64,000 nucleotides of DNA, from the NCBI RefSeq assembly GCF_026151205.1, contig NC_087072.1, forward strand, positions 8,863,669 to 8,927,668, in the 5' to 3' direction. The translations under genes were made by a program, and so were the position numbers. Origin of the DNA: Bolinopsis microptera. Taxonomy: Eukaryota; Ctenophora; Tentaculata; Lobata; Bolinopsidae. The notes beneath the pieces were generated by a model, which made no database searches, was not told the origin of the DNA, and saw nothing but the letters and a program-made list of their open reading frames with translations. This document shows, one piece after another, positions 53,571-64,000 of this stretch (position 1 is its first letter; each line of letters opens with the position of its first letter).

Positions 53571-54433
53571 TACTTAAATGTCAGCATCATTAAACATACA
53601 ACCTAGAGCAAAGAACATTACATAGAGAACATAACATTGCTCAATCATATTAGACAGTAGAGAATTTGAATCGTCTTATCCAGTTCAATGATTATCTTGA
53701 TGCTGGAAAGTTCAATAATTGTAACCTGGATACAATGAAAAACGATAGTATTATGAAATCAGAGTGATTTTGATATGATACACTACAACCGTAATAAATC
53801 TTCTAAGGAAATTAACAAAATCATTAATGAATAATGCTAGCAATGCTATTACTAAATAATGCTCATGCTACTTTATTTATGCTACAATACTAAACTAAAT
53901 TACATTATAATTTGTTCGATACATAGCAACTCATGTTACTTCTAACACTTAGATAAAAAAGGGGAGAAAGTAGGCACATAAATACGCTACTCAGAGACTG
54001 CAACTATTCTAATTAAGTTATGGACAAAAGATGCCAGGAGATGATGAAATCATAAAACTGAAAACAGCAAATCATTTTATAATTGATGCCAAGTTATAAT
54101 ATACTTCATAGTAATCAAAGTCGTTTTAGTAGTCAACCATTAAACATATCATGATACATCATTATCAAGATCTTAACTGTGTGAGTAAAAAAGCAAACTT
54201 AAAATTTCACTCATCAAATTATTCTAAAGTAGAATACAGTAAAATTAATACATATAAAATTGATAAGTTGCAAGAGTTTACTGTTTGCATTCGGTACTGC
54301 TGCTCAAATATTAATTTTGCCAATCAAAAATTATAAAACCATAATTTATAGCCCAACACTCGATAACAAATTATGTCACACATTCAAAATTTAAAATTGC
54401 TTTTAACATATTATGAAAAAATAATTTAGTGCG
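53571..54433. other. intergenic stretch, no gene seen
   Basis: Very AT-rich. It includes the 3' flank of the zinc-finger gene below. Confidence 0.4.
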
Positions 54434-56272
54434 CTATTTCTTTTCCATCATAGCATGACCTAAGTTAGGACCCATCGGATTCATGTGAAAAAACAATCTA
54501 TTATAATCATGAGGATGGGGTATTGGGACATGAAGAGCATCACAGCCATTCATGTTAGATGTCAGATCTCTCATGTTAGGTATCTGATTAGAAGTCATGA
54601 TATGATCTCGCATGGGGTTGATATTTGTCGTTATGTCACGCAAATTTGATGACAAATCCCTCATACTTGGTATTGACTGGGGCATATGATGCATAGTTGG
54701 TGCCATGTGCATTTGTAAACTTGGAGTAAGATCGCTTAAACTAGGCACCATCTCCCTGACATGTCTGTTCATAGCGATCTGACTAACATGTCCACTGTTG
54801 TCTGGTATTCCATGCTTAACATGCTGGTGTTTTGTAAGACTTCGTTTCCATGCAGTTTTGAAATCACACCGATCACAACAGAAGGGTTGCTCACCACTGT
54901 GAACCATTTTATGAACGTTCAATTTACTGGCACTGTAGAACCGCTTGTTGCACACATCACATGAATGAGGTTTCAAAGCTTCAGGAAGGAGTTCAGAATG
55001 ATTTACTTTTTCATGCCTTTTGAGGGATTCTGCATATTTATATTTATTTGGACACATGCTGCACGCATATGGCCACTGTCCAGTATGAACAACTATGTGC
55101 GCTTTGAGGCTTGCTTTATTCAAAAAGCGTTTACTGCAAGTTGAGCACTCATATGGTTTTGCTTTGATCACATCTGACTGCACGGATGGATGCTTCAATC
55201 TCATATGAGTTTTGAGATTACCTTTTTGTGTAGTTGTATAGTCACATAGGTCACATTCAAAAGGATGCTCACCTGTATGTATCCTCATATGGATCTTAAG
55301 CTGAGAATTTAGTGAAAATCGCTTTCCACAGGAGGAGCAGGATATGGGTTTTACAAAGTCTGATTGGTGCTTGGTTTGCTGATGATGTTTCAGAAAGTCT
55401 TTCCTTCCAGTTTTGAAATCACACTGATCACAGCTAAAAGGTCGCTCACCACTATGAGTAGCCTCATGTCTTTTTAAATCCGACTTTCGAGAAAAACTTT
55501 TACTACAAATGTTGCAAGAGTGAATTTTGTCTGGTTGCATGTCATTTTCATCAGCAAGACCCTGCAAGCAAAACCCTAAATCTAAATGTGGATGCTTGGA
55601 TAGAATATGAGTTTTCAAATTACCTTTCTGAGTTGTAGTATAATTACATTCAGTACAAGCAAATGGATGATCCCCACTGTGAACTCGCATGTGAATTTTC
55701 AACTGAGAATTGAGTGCAAATCGTTTCCCACAATTGGAACATAAGATAGGCTTCACAAACTCTGAATCATGCTTTTTTCTCTCATGAACTTTTAAGAAAT
55801 CTTTTCTACTAGTCTTGAAATCACACTGCATGCATGTGTAAGGTCTTTCACCACTGTGAGTGGATGTGTGTCGTTTTAGATCAGATTTTCTTGAGAATCC
55901 TTTGCCACACTCTTCACAAACATGGGGTTTAGAGGAATCTATATCAGGTTGTTGTCCATTCATTGGTTTCTTACTAGCTCTGGAAAGTTGTTGACTATAT
56001 ACAGAATTATTAGTGAAACTGCCTACTGGCCTAGGGGGACGAGGAAGAAGTCTGGGTCTTCTAGCTGTAGATGGGCTTGCTGGTAAAGGAACTAAATTCA
56101 GCACAATACAAACGTTTCCTGATGGTGTTACACCTGAACTGCCAGAGGCTAAATTTTGATTTTTACCAATTGATGTCGAAACAATAGTCCCATTAAATCC
56201 CATAGGTAGAATGTTGCGTGTTGGTTTACAACTTGGCTGTATTGGCACCACATTTTTTGATGAACTACTCAT
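54434..56272 (-). CDS. 12-finger C2H2 zinc-finger protein with Met-rich tail
   Basis: Start chosen at ATG 56272 (MSSSSKNVVPIQPS), because a strong 3' splice site (CTTTTTCAG) lies just upstream at about 56298; the frame is open further to 56416. This gives 612 residues in one coding exon. An N-terminal low-complexity region of about 120 residues precedes twelve C2H2 fingers. Fingers 1-4 and 5-8 are two copies of the same quartet (FSRKSDLKRH, then KTSRKDFLK or KTGRKDFLK, FALNSQLKIH or FSLNSQLKIH, TTTQKGNLKTH), and four more follow. Spacing suggests fingers work in pairs. The tail is rich in Met and holds repeats of MRDLTSN type. Expected to be a nuclear DNA-binding regulator; target unknown. 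Confidence 0.85.
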   Translation of the reverse strand: MSSSSKNVVPIQPSCKPTRNILPMGFNGTIVSTSIGKNQNLASGSSGVTPSGNVCIVLNLVPLPASPSTARRPRLLPRPPRPVGSFTNNSVYSQQLSRASKKPMNGQQPDIDSSKPHVCEECGKGFSRKSDLKRHTSTHSGERPYTCMQCDFKTSRKDFLKVHERKKHDSEFVKPILCSNCGKRFALNSQLKIHMRVHSGDHPFACTECNYTTTQKGNLKTHILSKHPHLDLGFCLQGLADENDMQPDKIHSCNICSKSFSRKSDLKRHEATHSGERPFSCDQCDFKTGRKDFLKHHQQTKHQSDFVKPISCSSCGKRFSLNSQLKIHMRIHTGEHPFECDLCDYTTTQKGNLKTHMRLKHPSVQSDVIKAKPYECSTCSKRFLNKASLKAHIVVHTGQWPYACSMCPNKYKYAESLKRHEKVNHSELLPEALKPHSCDVCNKRFYSASKLNVHKMVHSGEQPFCCDRCDFKTAWKRSLTKHQHVKHGIPDNSGHVSQIAMNRHVREMVPSLSDLTPSLQMHMAPTMHHMPQSIPSMRDLSSNLRDITTNINPMRDHIMTSNQIPNMRDLTSNMNGCDALHVPIPHPHDYNRLFFHMNPMGPNLGHAMMEKK

Positions 56273-56419
56273 TAACAAGCACTGAATGCTTGACTCCTGA
56301 AAAAGTGCTGTTATCTGCATACAGTTAATGGAAAAATTGATGTTAGGGTGTGTCATGGAGGATTTCAATTGAATATACAAGTCATTATGAATAAAAACTG
56401 GAAAGATAGAAGACAAACA

Positions 56420-57334
56420 TTTAATAGAATCATCCTCTCAAATCGAAAAAATATTCAAGTAACCATTCCAAACAATTGTAACATCCATTTTATGTAAATC
56501 AACTCAATACAAAATCATAAACAATCTTTATGATCATGTCAATTCATTTGAGAATCGAGGGAATTGTGAGTCTGCAACAAAAGCAATTCCGTGTTATCAA
56601 ATATTTGTAGTAGGAATGATATCACTAACAGGACTATAAGCGTACTAGAAAGATTATTCTAGATGAATCAGAGCATCAGTTGAAGCTGTCTGCTACATAT
56701 TTAGTGACCTAACAAATCATTAGACACAACAGTGTAATAGTATATAAACCACCAGAATCCACTTCGGATTCTGGTTGCTTGGCAGGAGTATTTACGTACT
56801 CAAGGTCAGATATCATACTAAGGCCAAAAATTCAGAGACATCCTTTTGTGACTGGCGAATGCAAAGAGTGGTTTTTAAAAACACTTTTCACCCTACGTGC
56901 TACCTTATGTCGTTTTTTTTACCCATATAACGACGTTGTCGTAATGACACAAGTGACTGATCAACCACCTTATTTGATAGTGTTTTTTAAAATAAAGTAT
57001 TTATATTTTTAACTTGGGGTGTAAATATTTTTAGGGTTTTTATTTTTTAAATTTCAGATCTATCACACTATTTGTTACTAAAATGCTCATTATAGCCTAT
57101 AATATTTTAAAAAAAAAGAAAAAAAGGAAGCAACTCACGGTATCACTCTCATAAGAGACATGTTTCATCATTTACCGGAGTTGCAACCAAATATACACAA
57201 TAAGGTTTGGTACTTTATCTGTACCTCCCCTTTCATAGAAATAATAGCAAAAATATACACCTATCTTTAAGAAATCAACATCTGATATAAAACATTTGAT
57301 CAACCAAAATTAAGACAATTTTCCTGTTAATAAT
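56420..57334. other. upstream region of the zinc-finger gene
   Basis: AT-rich stretch between the zinc-finger gene and the retroelement remnant. A short A-run lies at 57110-57125. No gene supported. Confidence 0.4.
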
Positions 57335-57552
57335 TTAACGGCACTCATAAGAGGTCATACTAGGTATAAGTCCAAATGCTGTGTCAGCAACCGTTTTTGT
57401 TACTTTCTTTTCTTCTTGACTCCTCACACCATGAACTGATACCACTATGCTTTTGAGCATAGCAAAGCATATCTTGGTCCTGATGTAGTTGATAACATCT
57501 GTGTAGCTCTCCTTTCTCTTCTTTGATATCAATCTAGCAAGACGTTTGTGAA
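57335..57552 (-). pseudogene. C-terminal piece of the PHD-RT-RLE retrotransposon, beyond the nested insertion
   Basis: On the - strand the frame reads HKRLARLISKKRKESY, YIRTKICFAMLKSIVV and VHGVRSQEE. This matches the C-terminal helix region of the RLE fragment at 5848-6168. It begins exactly at the GTGAA target site of the CR1-type insertion, so it is the severed end of the element at 59.8-63.3 kb. Confidence 0.8.
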
Positions 57553-59822
57553 GTAAAACAAATTTTTTTTTTTTTTTAGTAAAACAAATTTTATTTTATA
57601 CCCACAATCAATTCATATTTAGTTCAAATATTTAAAGTCAAAATAACCATTTCACATAAGTGGTTATATCATAATAAAATAATTTGTGATAAATTAATAA
57701 ATTAATTTACACTCAAAAATGAACAAAATATACACAATTTTTACCTAGTGCAACACTGGTTCAGCGCGCGGCCGGTCGAAAAAGTTTGATGTGATTTACT
57801 AACTACAGTGTACAGCGTACATGAAAAAATTACTTACTGAATCTTTTAATACTAGACACATTTTAATTCAGATGTTGTTCAATGAGTTAGCCACAAAAAT
57901 GTTCAAATTATGTAGGAGGGTAAAGGACACAATTGCTAGTAGTGCTTCTTTGTGCCCGTTGACTACAATGAACATTTTGCGGAGTTTCTCCAGACGGCTT
58001 TTATCGGAGTGCGTGTTATTTACTTGGTTATGCACAAGTCAGGCCAACATTTTGTTTTTGTGTCAGCCGTGCTACCAGGTTGCAGAGTATTATAAACACT
58101 AAACAATTATACACTATACAAATTTGCTAATACAATATCATGCAGAGTCCGATCTAGCTGCAAACGTCAGACACCACAGTTCAGCCGCCAAGTACCGTTT
58201 AAGTGAACACCGAAACACGAGGTTTAGGTGTCATTTTGTAAATCACTTTATGGATGGATAATTCAGTAATTGTTGAAGAAAATTACAGTCACTGCCACCT
58301 ATAGCGTTATGTCATGGGTCTGATTAATGGCCAAGAATAAACGTACGTGCGCGCTTAAGAAACCCGCGCAAATGTTGAGGTAGGGAGTAGCTGCGGCGCG
58401 CTTTTAACATATATTACGTATAGCGCCGTACGGAAACGGCAATATTTAAGTAATTAAGTATTTGTTTACATAAATTCCACGTTTTTATCAATAATCTAGC
58501 ATGGTCCAAAACTGTTAAAGTTGTCATTATGCCACTCATTATCGAACCTGCTTTGGGCATCTAGAAGAGATCGGTTTAGCCTTGATTTGATTGAGTTACA
58601 GGATGTGTTCACAAAGTCAGGTTTATTCTGTGGATTGGAGTCCTTGAATTGATTCCAAAGCCAAGAAGATTTATAAATAAAGTTATGGCTTGGCTTTGGT
58701 GGTATTAGACGGTCATCCCTCAGTTCAGACATGTTAAGTAAAGAGTAGAGAGATATGGGTACCCTATATTTCACTATTTTAAAAAGTTCAGTTATAGTAC
58801 GAAGTTTGTAAAGATTATGAACAGTAAGGAGTTTATGACTGTTAAATAATTATAATGGTTTGGTTGATTCCTTGGAATAGAATTCAGCTCCTAGTTTTTG
58901 ACAACATAAGGGTCTAACAAGTTTATTATGAACAACCGATTTAGAGCGGACACACTTTGCAGATGGTTTAATACGTGGATTAACAGAGTTATTAACATTA
59001 GACTCATTAGACTCATTTACCCAGTATTTTACATTGAATAGGTCTAGAACGAGCACATGTTTTGAATTTGTTTTGGTATGAGTTTGCATCTCCAAAAATT
59101 ATTCTGATACATCTCTTCTGTGTTAAGAATACAGGGTTGATAACTTGGTTAGAGACACCACCCCATACTGAGATGGCGAACGTAAGGTGTGATTCAAATA
59201 GTGTGTGGTATATCTGCTTGTGCAGTTTTATAGGTAGACAGTTTTTTATGCGGTAAATACGTCCACAAGCACTTCTTAGTTTCTTATTTAGTGATTCGAT
59301 GTGAGGTTTCCAGTTCAGTTTATCATCAATCAGCACACCTAGGAACTTAGTTGTTTTAACACGTATTATTATGGAGCCGTCTATGGAGAGATTTAAATCA
59401 TCGGGTGTACTGCATGTAGATGATTCATTTACACGTTTGTTTGGGGAGAAATACATATAACAGCTCTTCTTAGCGTTAATATGTAGTAGATTACATTTCA
59501 TGTATCTAGAAATAGACGAAAGAATATCGTTAGCTACATTATAAACGTCTTTTTTCGAGTCTGCAGAAACGAATAGGTTAGTGTCGTCAGCAAATAAGAT
59601 AAACTTGCCTTTATTAGATACGTTGCATAGGTCATTTATATACAGGAGGAATAGTAAGGGACCAAGAACAGAGCCTTGGGGAACTCCCCACTCAACAGGA
59701 AGTTTATCGGAGTTTTCATTTAAGACGTGAACATATTGGCTCCGGTTTGACAGGTAACTTTTTATCAAATTCAGTGCGTTGCCCCTAATTCCGTAATTAT
59801 TTAATTTGAATAAAAGCTTCTC
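57553..59822 (-). mobile_element. 5'-truncated CR1/Jockey-type non-LTR element nested in the RLE element
   Basis: The insertion is bounded by the 5-bp duplication GTGAA (57548-57552 and 59823-59827). Its 3' end shows a poly-A tract (T-run at 57563-57578 on the + strand). The protein part, 59822-58496, holds the reverse transcriptase from the palm onward: WGVPQGSVLGPLLFLLYI, FADDTNLFVS, LGVLIDDKLNWKPHI and a C-terminal RLNRSLLDAQSRFD. Frameshifts lie near 59050 and 58800. The endonuclease and ORF1 are missing through 5' truncation. About 900 bp of 3' region (58495-57580) has no recognised content and might include another insertion. Confidence 0.8.
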
Positions 59823-59827
59823 GTGAA

Positions 59828-60326
59828 ATCTGTCACATTCTGGTGCTGTAGTCCCTGCTGTAGAAAACACTAGAGGAATGAAAGACGCTCTTTCAGTGTT
59901 GATGACTCGTGAGTTATACTTAGTTTTTTTTTCTTCCTCATTTCTCTTGTACAACTTGTCCAGGGGAACATTAAGGTTTGATGGTGCATTTGGGTGTGTT
60001 ATTCTTACATCCATGAAAGTCCTGGCATTCCTGCCATATAATCCAGTTGCAACAATATCTAGCCTTGCTCCGCTGTCAGTAGTAGTTCCTTTGGGATGAA
60101 GTTCTGGAGACGTTGGTAAGAGAGCTGGCTCAGTATAAACGTTTCTACATTTAGCCTCACGTAGTAGATCTGCTTCGGTTTCTACAAGCACTGTATGTCT
60201 AAAGGAAACATACCCTCCTTTTTTACAAGAAAGGGCATGATCGACAGAGTTTCTTTCTCCACACGCACAGTGTTTAGCAATATCTTGTATAGGCCAGCCA
60301 TATCGCAAACAATAAACATATACCAT
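59828..60326 (-). pseudogene. RLE endonuclease domain of the PHD-RT-RLE retrotransposon
   Basis: After the RT comes a zinc-binding motif (HCACGERNSVDHALSCKKGG, a CxC...H...C arrangement as in R2-type elements). Then comes a restriction-like endonuclease: GARLDIVATGLYG, FMDVRITHPNAP and NEEEKKTKYNSR provide the expected Asp, Asp and Lys positions. It is interrupted at 59827 by the CR1-type insertion, and the frame runs on in phase into the foreign RT, creating a 437-codon chimeric open frame. Confidence 0.8.
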
Positions 60327-61469
60327 CTCTAAAGTCCTTCTTGTTCAAGCAGTAACCATAAGACTGCATTGGGAGGGCTGACAGCCAGGATGAACTGCCT
60401 TTTTGTGTAGCCAGTGAAAACGATCTTTTCTTTGCTGGAGAACTTATTGCGTTTTCTATTCTGAGTCTCTCTGCTGCAAAATCTTTTTCTTTTTCAGCTT
60501 TCAGTGCTGCTTTGGTGTTTGCAATAGCTTTGAGGTCAAGTTTGCCTAGATCATGATCTTGGTTATAGATAAGATTAGCCAGAGGTTTTGTGATTTTCTG
60601 TGACGCCTCGTATTCTCTGTCTGCTGTATGAACAGGATTTTGAATTCCTAAGCCACCGTGTCTAAGAGGTAGTGCAACCATGTCTCTCTCTAGGTCTGTT
60701 ACTGGGCGATTGAATATAGAAGGAAGAAGTATTGTTCTAATTGCTTCTTCGAGGGGTCTAAACAGCTCTGATATCCCTCCAATTGTTCTTTGAACAAAAG
60801 ACCATCTATGACTCAACCCTTTAGTGTAAGCAGAATATGCTATTTGAGGTTCTTCTTTGGCAATCGCAGCCAGTTGTTTAACATCTTCAATCCAGGATGA
60901 AACTTTATTTTTCACATAAAGGTCTCTGTAGTTTTCTGATCCAATAACAGCCCCAAGGTGTCTGTCTCCATCCCTCTTTATGTGAACCCCTGAGTCTTTG
61001 AAGATAGCATTAGCTGCAGGAAGATTTACTAGGTCCTTGACTATTAACACAGTCTTTGTAGCATTTGGGAAATAACCATACTTTGGTCCTAACTGTTGTA
61101 AGGTGTCCCAGAGCTTCTTAAGCTGAAGAAGTTTTCCCCCTGCTGTTCCATCATCTGCAAACCAGGCTTGTTTTGCTAAGGGTAACACATGGTCTTGGTT
61201 TCTGGTGATGTCATCCATTAATGGTCTTATTGATATTGCATATTTAGCCATGGCTGCTGGGTCGCCTTGATGATTTCAAGCTGTCCCTTTTCATCCACTA
61301 TGTATAGATCTGTTGAATCTTGATAACAGTTTTGGAGGAAGCAATGAAGAGATGGACACAGTTCTCTTATGTTGTTTAGTGCTACCTTTCTATTGAGGGA
61401 GTTAAAAGCATTCTTGGCATCGATCAACAACACTGCTTCGCAGTCTTCGTCCTCAAAAACTGCTTTCAT
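60274..61469 (-). pseudogene. reverse transcriptase, palm to thumb, of the PHD-RT-RLE retrotransposon
   Basis: The frame carries LLIDAKNAFNSLNRKVAL (motif A with catalytic Asp), then DPAAMAKYAISIRPL after a frameshift at about 61245, where the usual TQGDP motif is damaged. AWFADDGTAGGKLLQL (the FADD box) and the thumb and connection regions follow. A second frameshift at about 60300 precedes the zinc motif. The gene is therefore dead, but all RT blocks can be traced. Confidence 0.85.
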
Positions 61470-61470
61470 T

Positions 61471-61834
61471 CCGTGGCCAGGTAGCGCAGTTGGTTAGAAC
61501 GCCTGTCTTACAATCGTTAGGTTGCGAGTTCGAAACCCACTGACTGCCTGGTCGTGGGGTGAGCGTCGTCGACGTTCAGCTAAGGATAATGAGTGGTCTA
61601 TGCAGCCCCCTGGTCTACTCAGCCGAATACTCGAGAAATCGGGTGTGAGGGTTAAATGAGGAGCTGCACATTGCAGCAAAGTCTCGGACGAAGAAAGTAT
61701 GGTACACACTACCTTAACCGTCACTGGCCAAAAAGATCCTTCGGCTTCCTGTAATTGGCTGGTTGCACTTGTGTAACATTGTGGCTGTTGGAATACACCG
61801 AAGTAAAATAAGTGTCTAGATAAAAAAAAAAAAG
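61471..61834 (+). mobile_element. tRNA-derived SINE inserted in the retrotransposon RT
   Basis: The head GTGGCCAGGTAGCGCAGTTG then GTTAGAACGCCTGTC resembles tRNA with an A box. GCGAGTTCGAAACCC 25 nt later is a good B box. A body of about 270 bp follows and the 3' end is a 12-A tract at 61822-61833. It splits the RT between the GIEAAI block (N-terminal side) and the MKAVFED block. No clear target duplication was found; a few target codons may have been lost. Confidence 0.85.
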
Positions 61835-62623
61835 AATAGCAGCTTCTATGCCCGACTCTGTCCCTGAACATGTTTGAAGACTCCCAGCAGCCATTTGGAT
61901 GTCCAACTTGAGTATTCTTGTGACTGCTTTGGCAACGATTCTTCGAAGGACTTCTCCAATTCCTATAGGTCTTATGGCAGGAACTATAGAGCCAGGCTCT
62001 TTGTCAAGGGGTATAAGTCTTCCTGCAACAAACTCTTTTAGGTAGCTAGATGGAGTTTGTTCTGTGCAGAGCTTTTTAGTCAGATCAGCTACTGTCTGGG
62101 CAAGCTTATCTGATTCAGTGCTGTGGAATCTTGAGCATATCATATGCTTGAAAATATGGGCACTTATCTTTGTTGGACCTCCTGCCCCATCTAGATCTTT
62201 TGCCACTTTCTGAATCAGGTCAGCATCAATACTTTCATAAATTACTTGATCAGGAAGCTCTGATTTGACCTCTAGCATGACCTCCGGATGTTCAGGGCTA
62301 GCTTCTGGGTGCTTTTTCTTTAGCTCATCAATGACTGCTTGTGTAAGATTATGTACACCACTGCTAAGTTTTTCTTCATCATTGATGTACTTAAAGGCTT
62401 TCTGGACTCGCCCTTGTAGCATCAATCTGCAGAAAGCTTTCTTATGATTCATGACCCTGTCTTTTTTCTTTTTGTCCAGATGAGCCTGAATTTGACGGCA
62501 TTGTTTCATAATTGCATCAATTTCACCGTCTGCCCACAACTTAAGCCTTTCCTTTAGATATTTGGTGTTCTGCTTGGGTTTCGATTTTGGTGTTGGGCGC
62601 TGGAGCATCAAAGGCATGAACAC
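61835..62623 (-). pseudogene. reverse transcriptase N-terminal part of the PHD-RT-RLE retrotransposon
   Basis: The frame holds a basic linker region, then FVAGRLIPLDKEPGSIVPAI and RPIGIGEVLRRIVAKAV, the fingers motifs of R2-like RTs, and GTESGIEAAI just before the SINE. It is in the same frame as the PHD part upstream, separated only by a TAG at about 62650. Confidence 0.85.
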
Positions 62624-62650
62624 ATGGACAAGCTTTAAGGAAAAGGGTTT

Positions 62651-63298
62651 CTATTTTGTGTTATACGTAAACTCACTGAGAATCCTAGCCACCTCCTCAA
62701 TGTAGTCTTTCCCGGCTCTGCATCTTGGAACTTCAAATAAATTGCTGCGCCAAGTTATCATCTCTGTATATACTTCATCAAGTTTTGCTCCTATCTCCTC
62801 TTCCCCTATCATCTTGCCCCATCTTATAGATTCTTGAAGTCTGTGTACACATTCTTTGCAATGCCATGGTTCTGTTGACTGGTCCTCAAAAAACTTAAGT
62901 TGTTCCTCTTCACTTAGCACACATCGATCATGGAACCATCTGGAACACATACCTTCACAACCAATAGCCTTATCCTTCCCCTTAAGGACTTTCGAACACT
63001 TCCCACATAACCATTTGCCTTCAGCATTTTCTGATTCTGCATCTTGACCATTACGGATGTCATTCAAGATCTGAGAAAGGGTGGGGATTCCACATAAATC
63101 CGATTTGGCAGTGACAGGGTTTTCTTCTACCTTATCTGATTTCAGTCTTTCCGATTTGATATATTCTTCTATTTGAGTTCTTCTAACAAGTTCTTCTTTT
63201 CGAGTTCTTCTATCGAGTTCTTCTTTTCGAGTTCTAGGAGGGGGTATAGGAGCAGAGGGCATACCAATTATCAGCTGGCCACGCAGTATGATGTCCAA
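62651..63298 (-). CDS. PHD-finger N-terminal part of the PHD-RT-RLE retrotransposon
   Basis: 215 codons. An N-terminal charged stretch contains repeats of RTRKEELDRR type. A C4HC3 PHD finger follows: WLCGKCSKVLKGKDKAIGC, CSRWFHDRC and EPWHCKEC. PHD fingers read histone tails and could steer integration. The frame is closed by a TAG at 62651-62653. The RT part continues in the same frame directly beyond, so one point mutation seems to have split a single long protein. Confidence 0.8.
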   Translation of the reverse strand: MDIILRGQLIIGMPSAPIPPPRTRKEELDRRTRKEELVRRTQIEEYIKSERLKSDKVEENPVTAKSDLCGIPTLSQILNDIRNGQDAESENAEGKWLCGKCSKVLKGKDKAIGCEGMCSRWFHDRCVLSEEEQLKFFEDQSTEPWHCKECVHRLQESIRWGKMIGEEEIGAKLDEVYTEMITWRSNLFEVPRCRAGKDYIEEVARILSEFTYNTK

Positions 63299-63579
63299 AG
63301 ATACCCTCTACAAACAGAGTAACTAGATACCCCTATGTCTGAGCGTGCTGAGTTATCTAGGTGGAAGATGCTAGGGCTGAATATTACAATCTTGGTTTTC
63401 TTAATATTTACTTGAAGGCCCATGGAGTTACAGAAATCAAATAGAATGTTGATATTGACTTGCAAGGCCTTGGGAGTTAGAGCAAGAAGGACAAGATCGT
63501 CAGCCCACAGCAGATGTGATATCAGAACGTCAGCAAGAACTGGATAGTCACCAACAGATTTCAGGAGAGATGAAAATCT
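63276..63579 (-). pseudogene. fragment of another non-LTR reverse transcriptase
   Basis: On the - strand the frame reads LLWADDLVLLAL (the catalytic xADD box), then NINILFDFCNSMGLQVNIKK and TKIVIFS, typical of RTE/CR1-like RTs after the palm. It is short, lacks the other blocks and is not part of the neighbouring element. Confidence 0.75.
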
Positions 63580-63648
63580 GTTCTTATGACTATGTACCGG
63601 AAGTTCTTATGACTATGTACCGGAAGTTCTTATGACTATGTACCGGAA
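63580..63648. repeat. 23-bp tandem repeat, three perfect units
   Basis: GTTCTTATGACTATGTACCG with GAA repeats at 63580, 63603 and 63626 without change. It sits just beyond the RT fragment. Confidence 0.95.
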
Positions 63649-64000
63649 GAAAAGAGGACTGAAGATTCTTCACTTTAGTTACACTCTTACTACATCTAGC
63701 CTATAATATTTAGATTTTCATCATCATTACCCAAATGATTTTTATGTTGTATAATACATTGTAAAAGTAAAGTAAAGTAAAATTTATGACATCACATCAT
63801 CACATATGTCTACAAAATATCATCGCAATATGTGAACAAATATATAATAAATATTTCCCCACCAACATTAATTGTATCTACGAAACTTCCAAGAAAACAA
63901 TAATTTTTATGTAGCGCTCGATTTTCACGAGCGTGCTAAATCACTCTACAGTCGATCTTCGAGATTGTTTTAAAAGGGCCCCCGACAGTTGAAACCAACC
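63649..64000. other. right edge of window, no gene seen
   Basis: AT-rich with an AAGTAAAGTAAAGT run near 63767. The last 90 bp contain CGCTCGATTTTCACGAGCG, a short palindrome. Nothing else recognised. Confidence 0.4.

Noticed and set aside
57821-58102. 93-codon frame on the + strand
   Set aside because: Inside the 3' part of the nested CR1-type insertion; no domain.
61471-61560. Genuine tRNA gene
   Set aside because: A and B boxes are present but the sequence continues into a SINE body with a poly-A tail and the acceptor stem does not close.

Overview
The window looks like intron-rich, AT-rich nuclear DNA of an invertebrate animal. Support: spliced genes with GT/AG boundaries, a Ku80 ending in the DNA-PKcs-docking tail, a cilia-associated CFAP418, a TRIM protein with NHL repeats, a rhodopsin-like 7-TM receptor, a galectin-like and an ShKT-repeat secreted protein, and C2H2 zinc-finger genes. 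A cnidarian or other early-branching metazoan fits the gene and transposon mix (PHD-RT-RLE retroelement, ShKT), but I cannot fix the species.

Layout. 1-6.2 kb is repeat-dominated: a 349-bp satellite, small TTAC-ended MITEs, an LTR element carrying only gag and protease, and fragments of an RLE retroelement. 6.7-11.5 kb (+) is a nine-exon TRIM-NHL gene with a mariner-like element in intron 1. 11.6-15.5 kb holds two tandem C2H2 genes with an IKTE-repeat N-terminus, separated by a hAT-type MITE. 17.1-19.1 kb (+) is an intronless Ku80 gene. 19.7-20.4 kb (+) carries three exons of a BAP18-like gene. 21.7-21.0 kb (-) is a secreted CAP protein. 22.3-26.7 kb is mostly transposon debris. 30.0-26.7 kb (-) is a seven-exon GPCR. 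30-34.4 kb has no clear host gene (a strong hairpin, one MITE, one RT fragment). 35.3-34.8 kb (-) is CFAP418.

The main gene block, 50.1-35.9 kb (-), is a tandem array of three intact ten-exon MFSD11/UNC93-like transporters, with a broken fourth copy at 53.2-53.6 kb. Two copies have apparently exchanged sequence by gene conversion; the middle copy carries a 717-bp foldback element in an intron. A galectin-like gene (50.9 kb) and an ShKT-repeat gene (52.3 kb) lie on the other strand beside the array. 56.3-54.4 kb (-) is an intronless 12-finger C2H2 gene.

63.3-57.3 kb (-) is a degraded PHD-RT-RLE non-LTR retrotransposon with two nested insertions: a tRNA-derived SINE inside its RT and a 5'-truncated CR1/Jockey-type element inside its endonuclease domain. 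All spliced gene models were built by hand from splice sites and reading-frame phase; they close in frame from start to stop unless stated otherwise.
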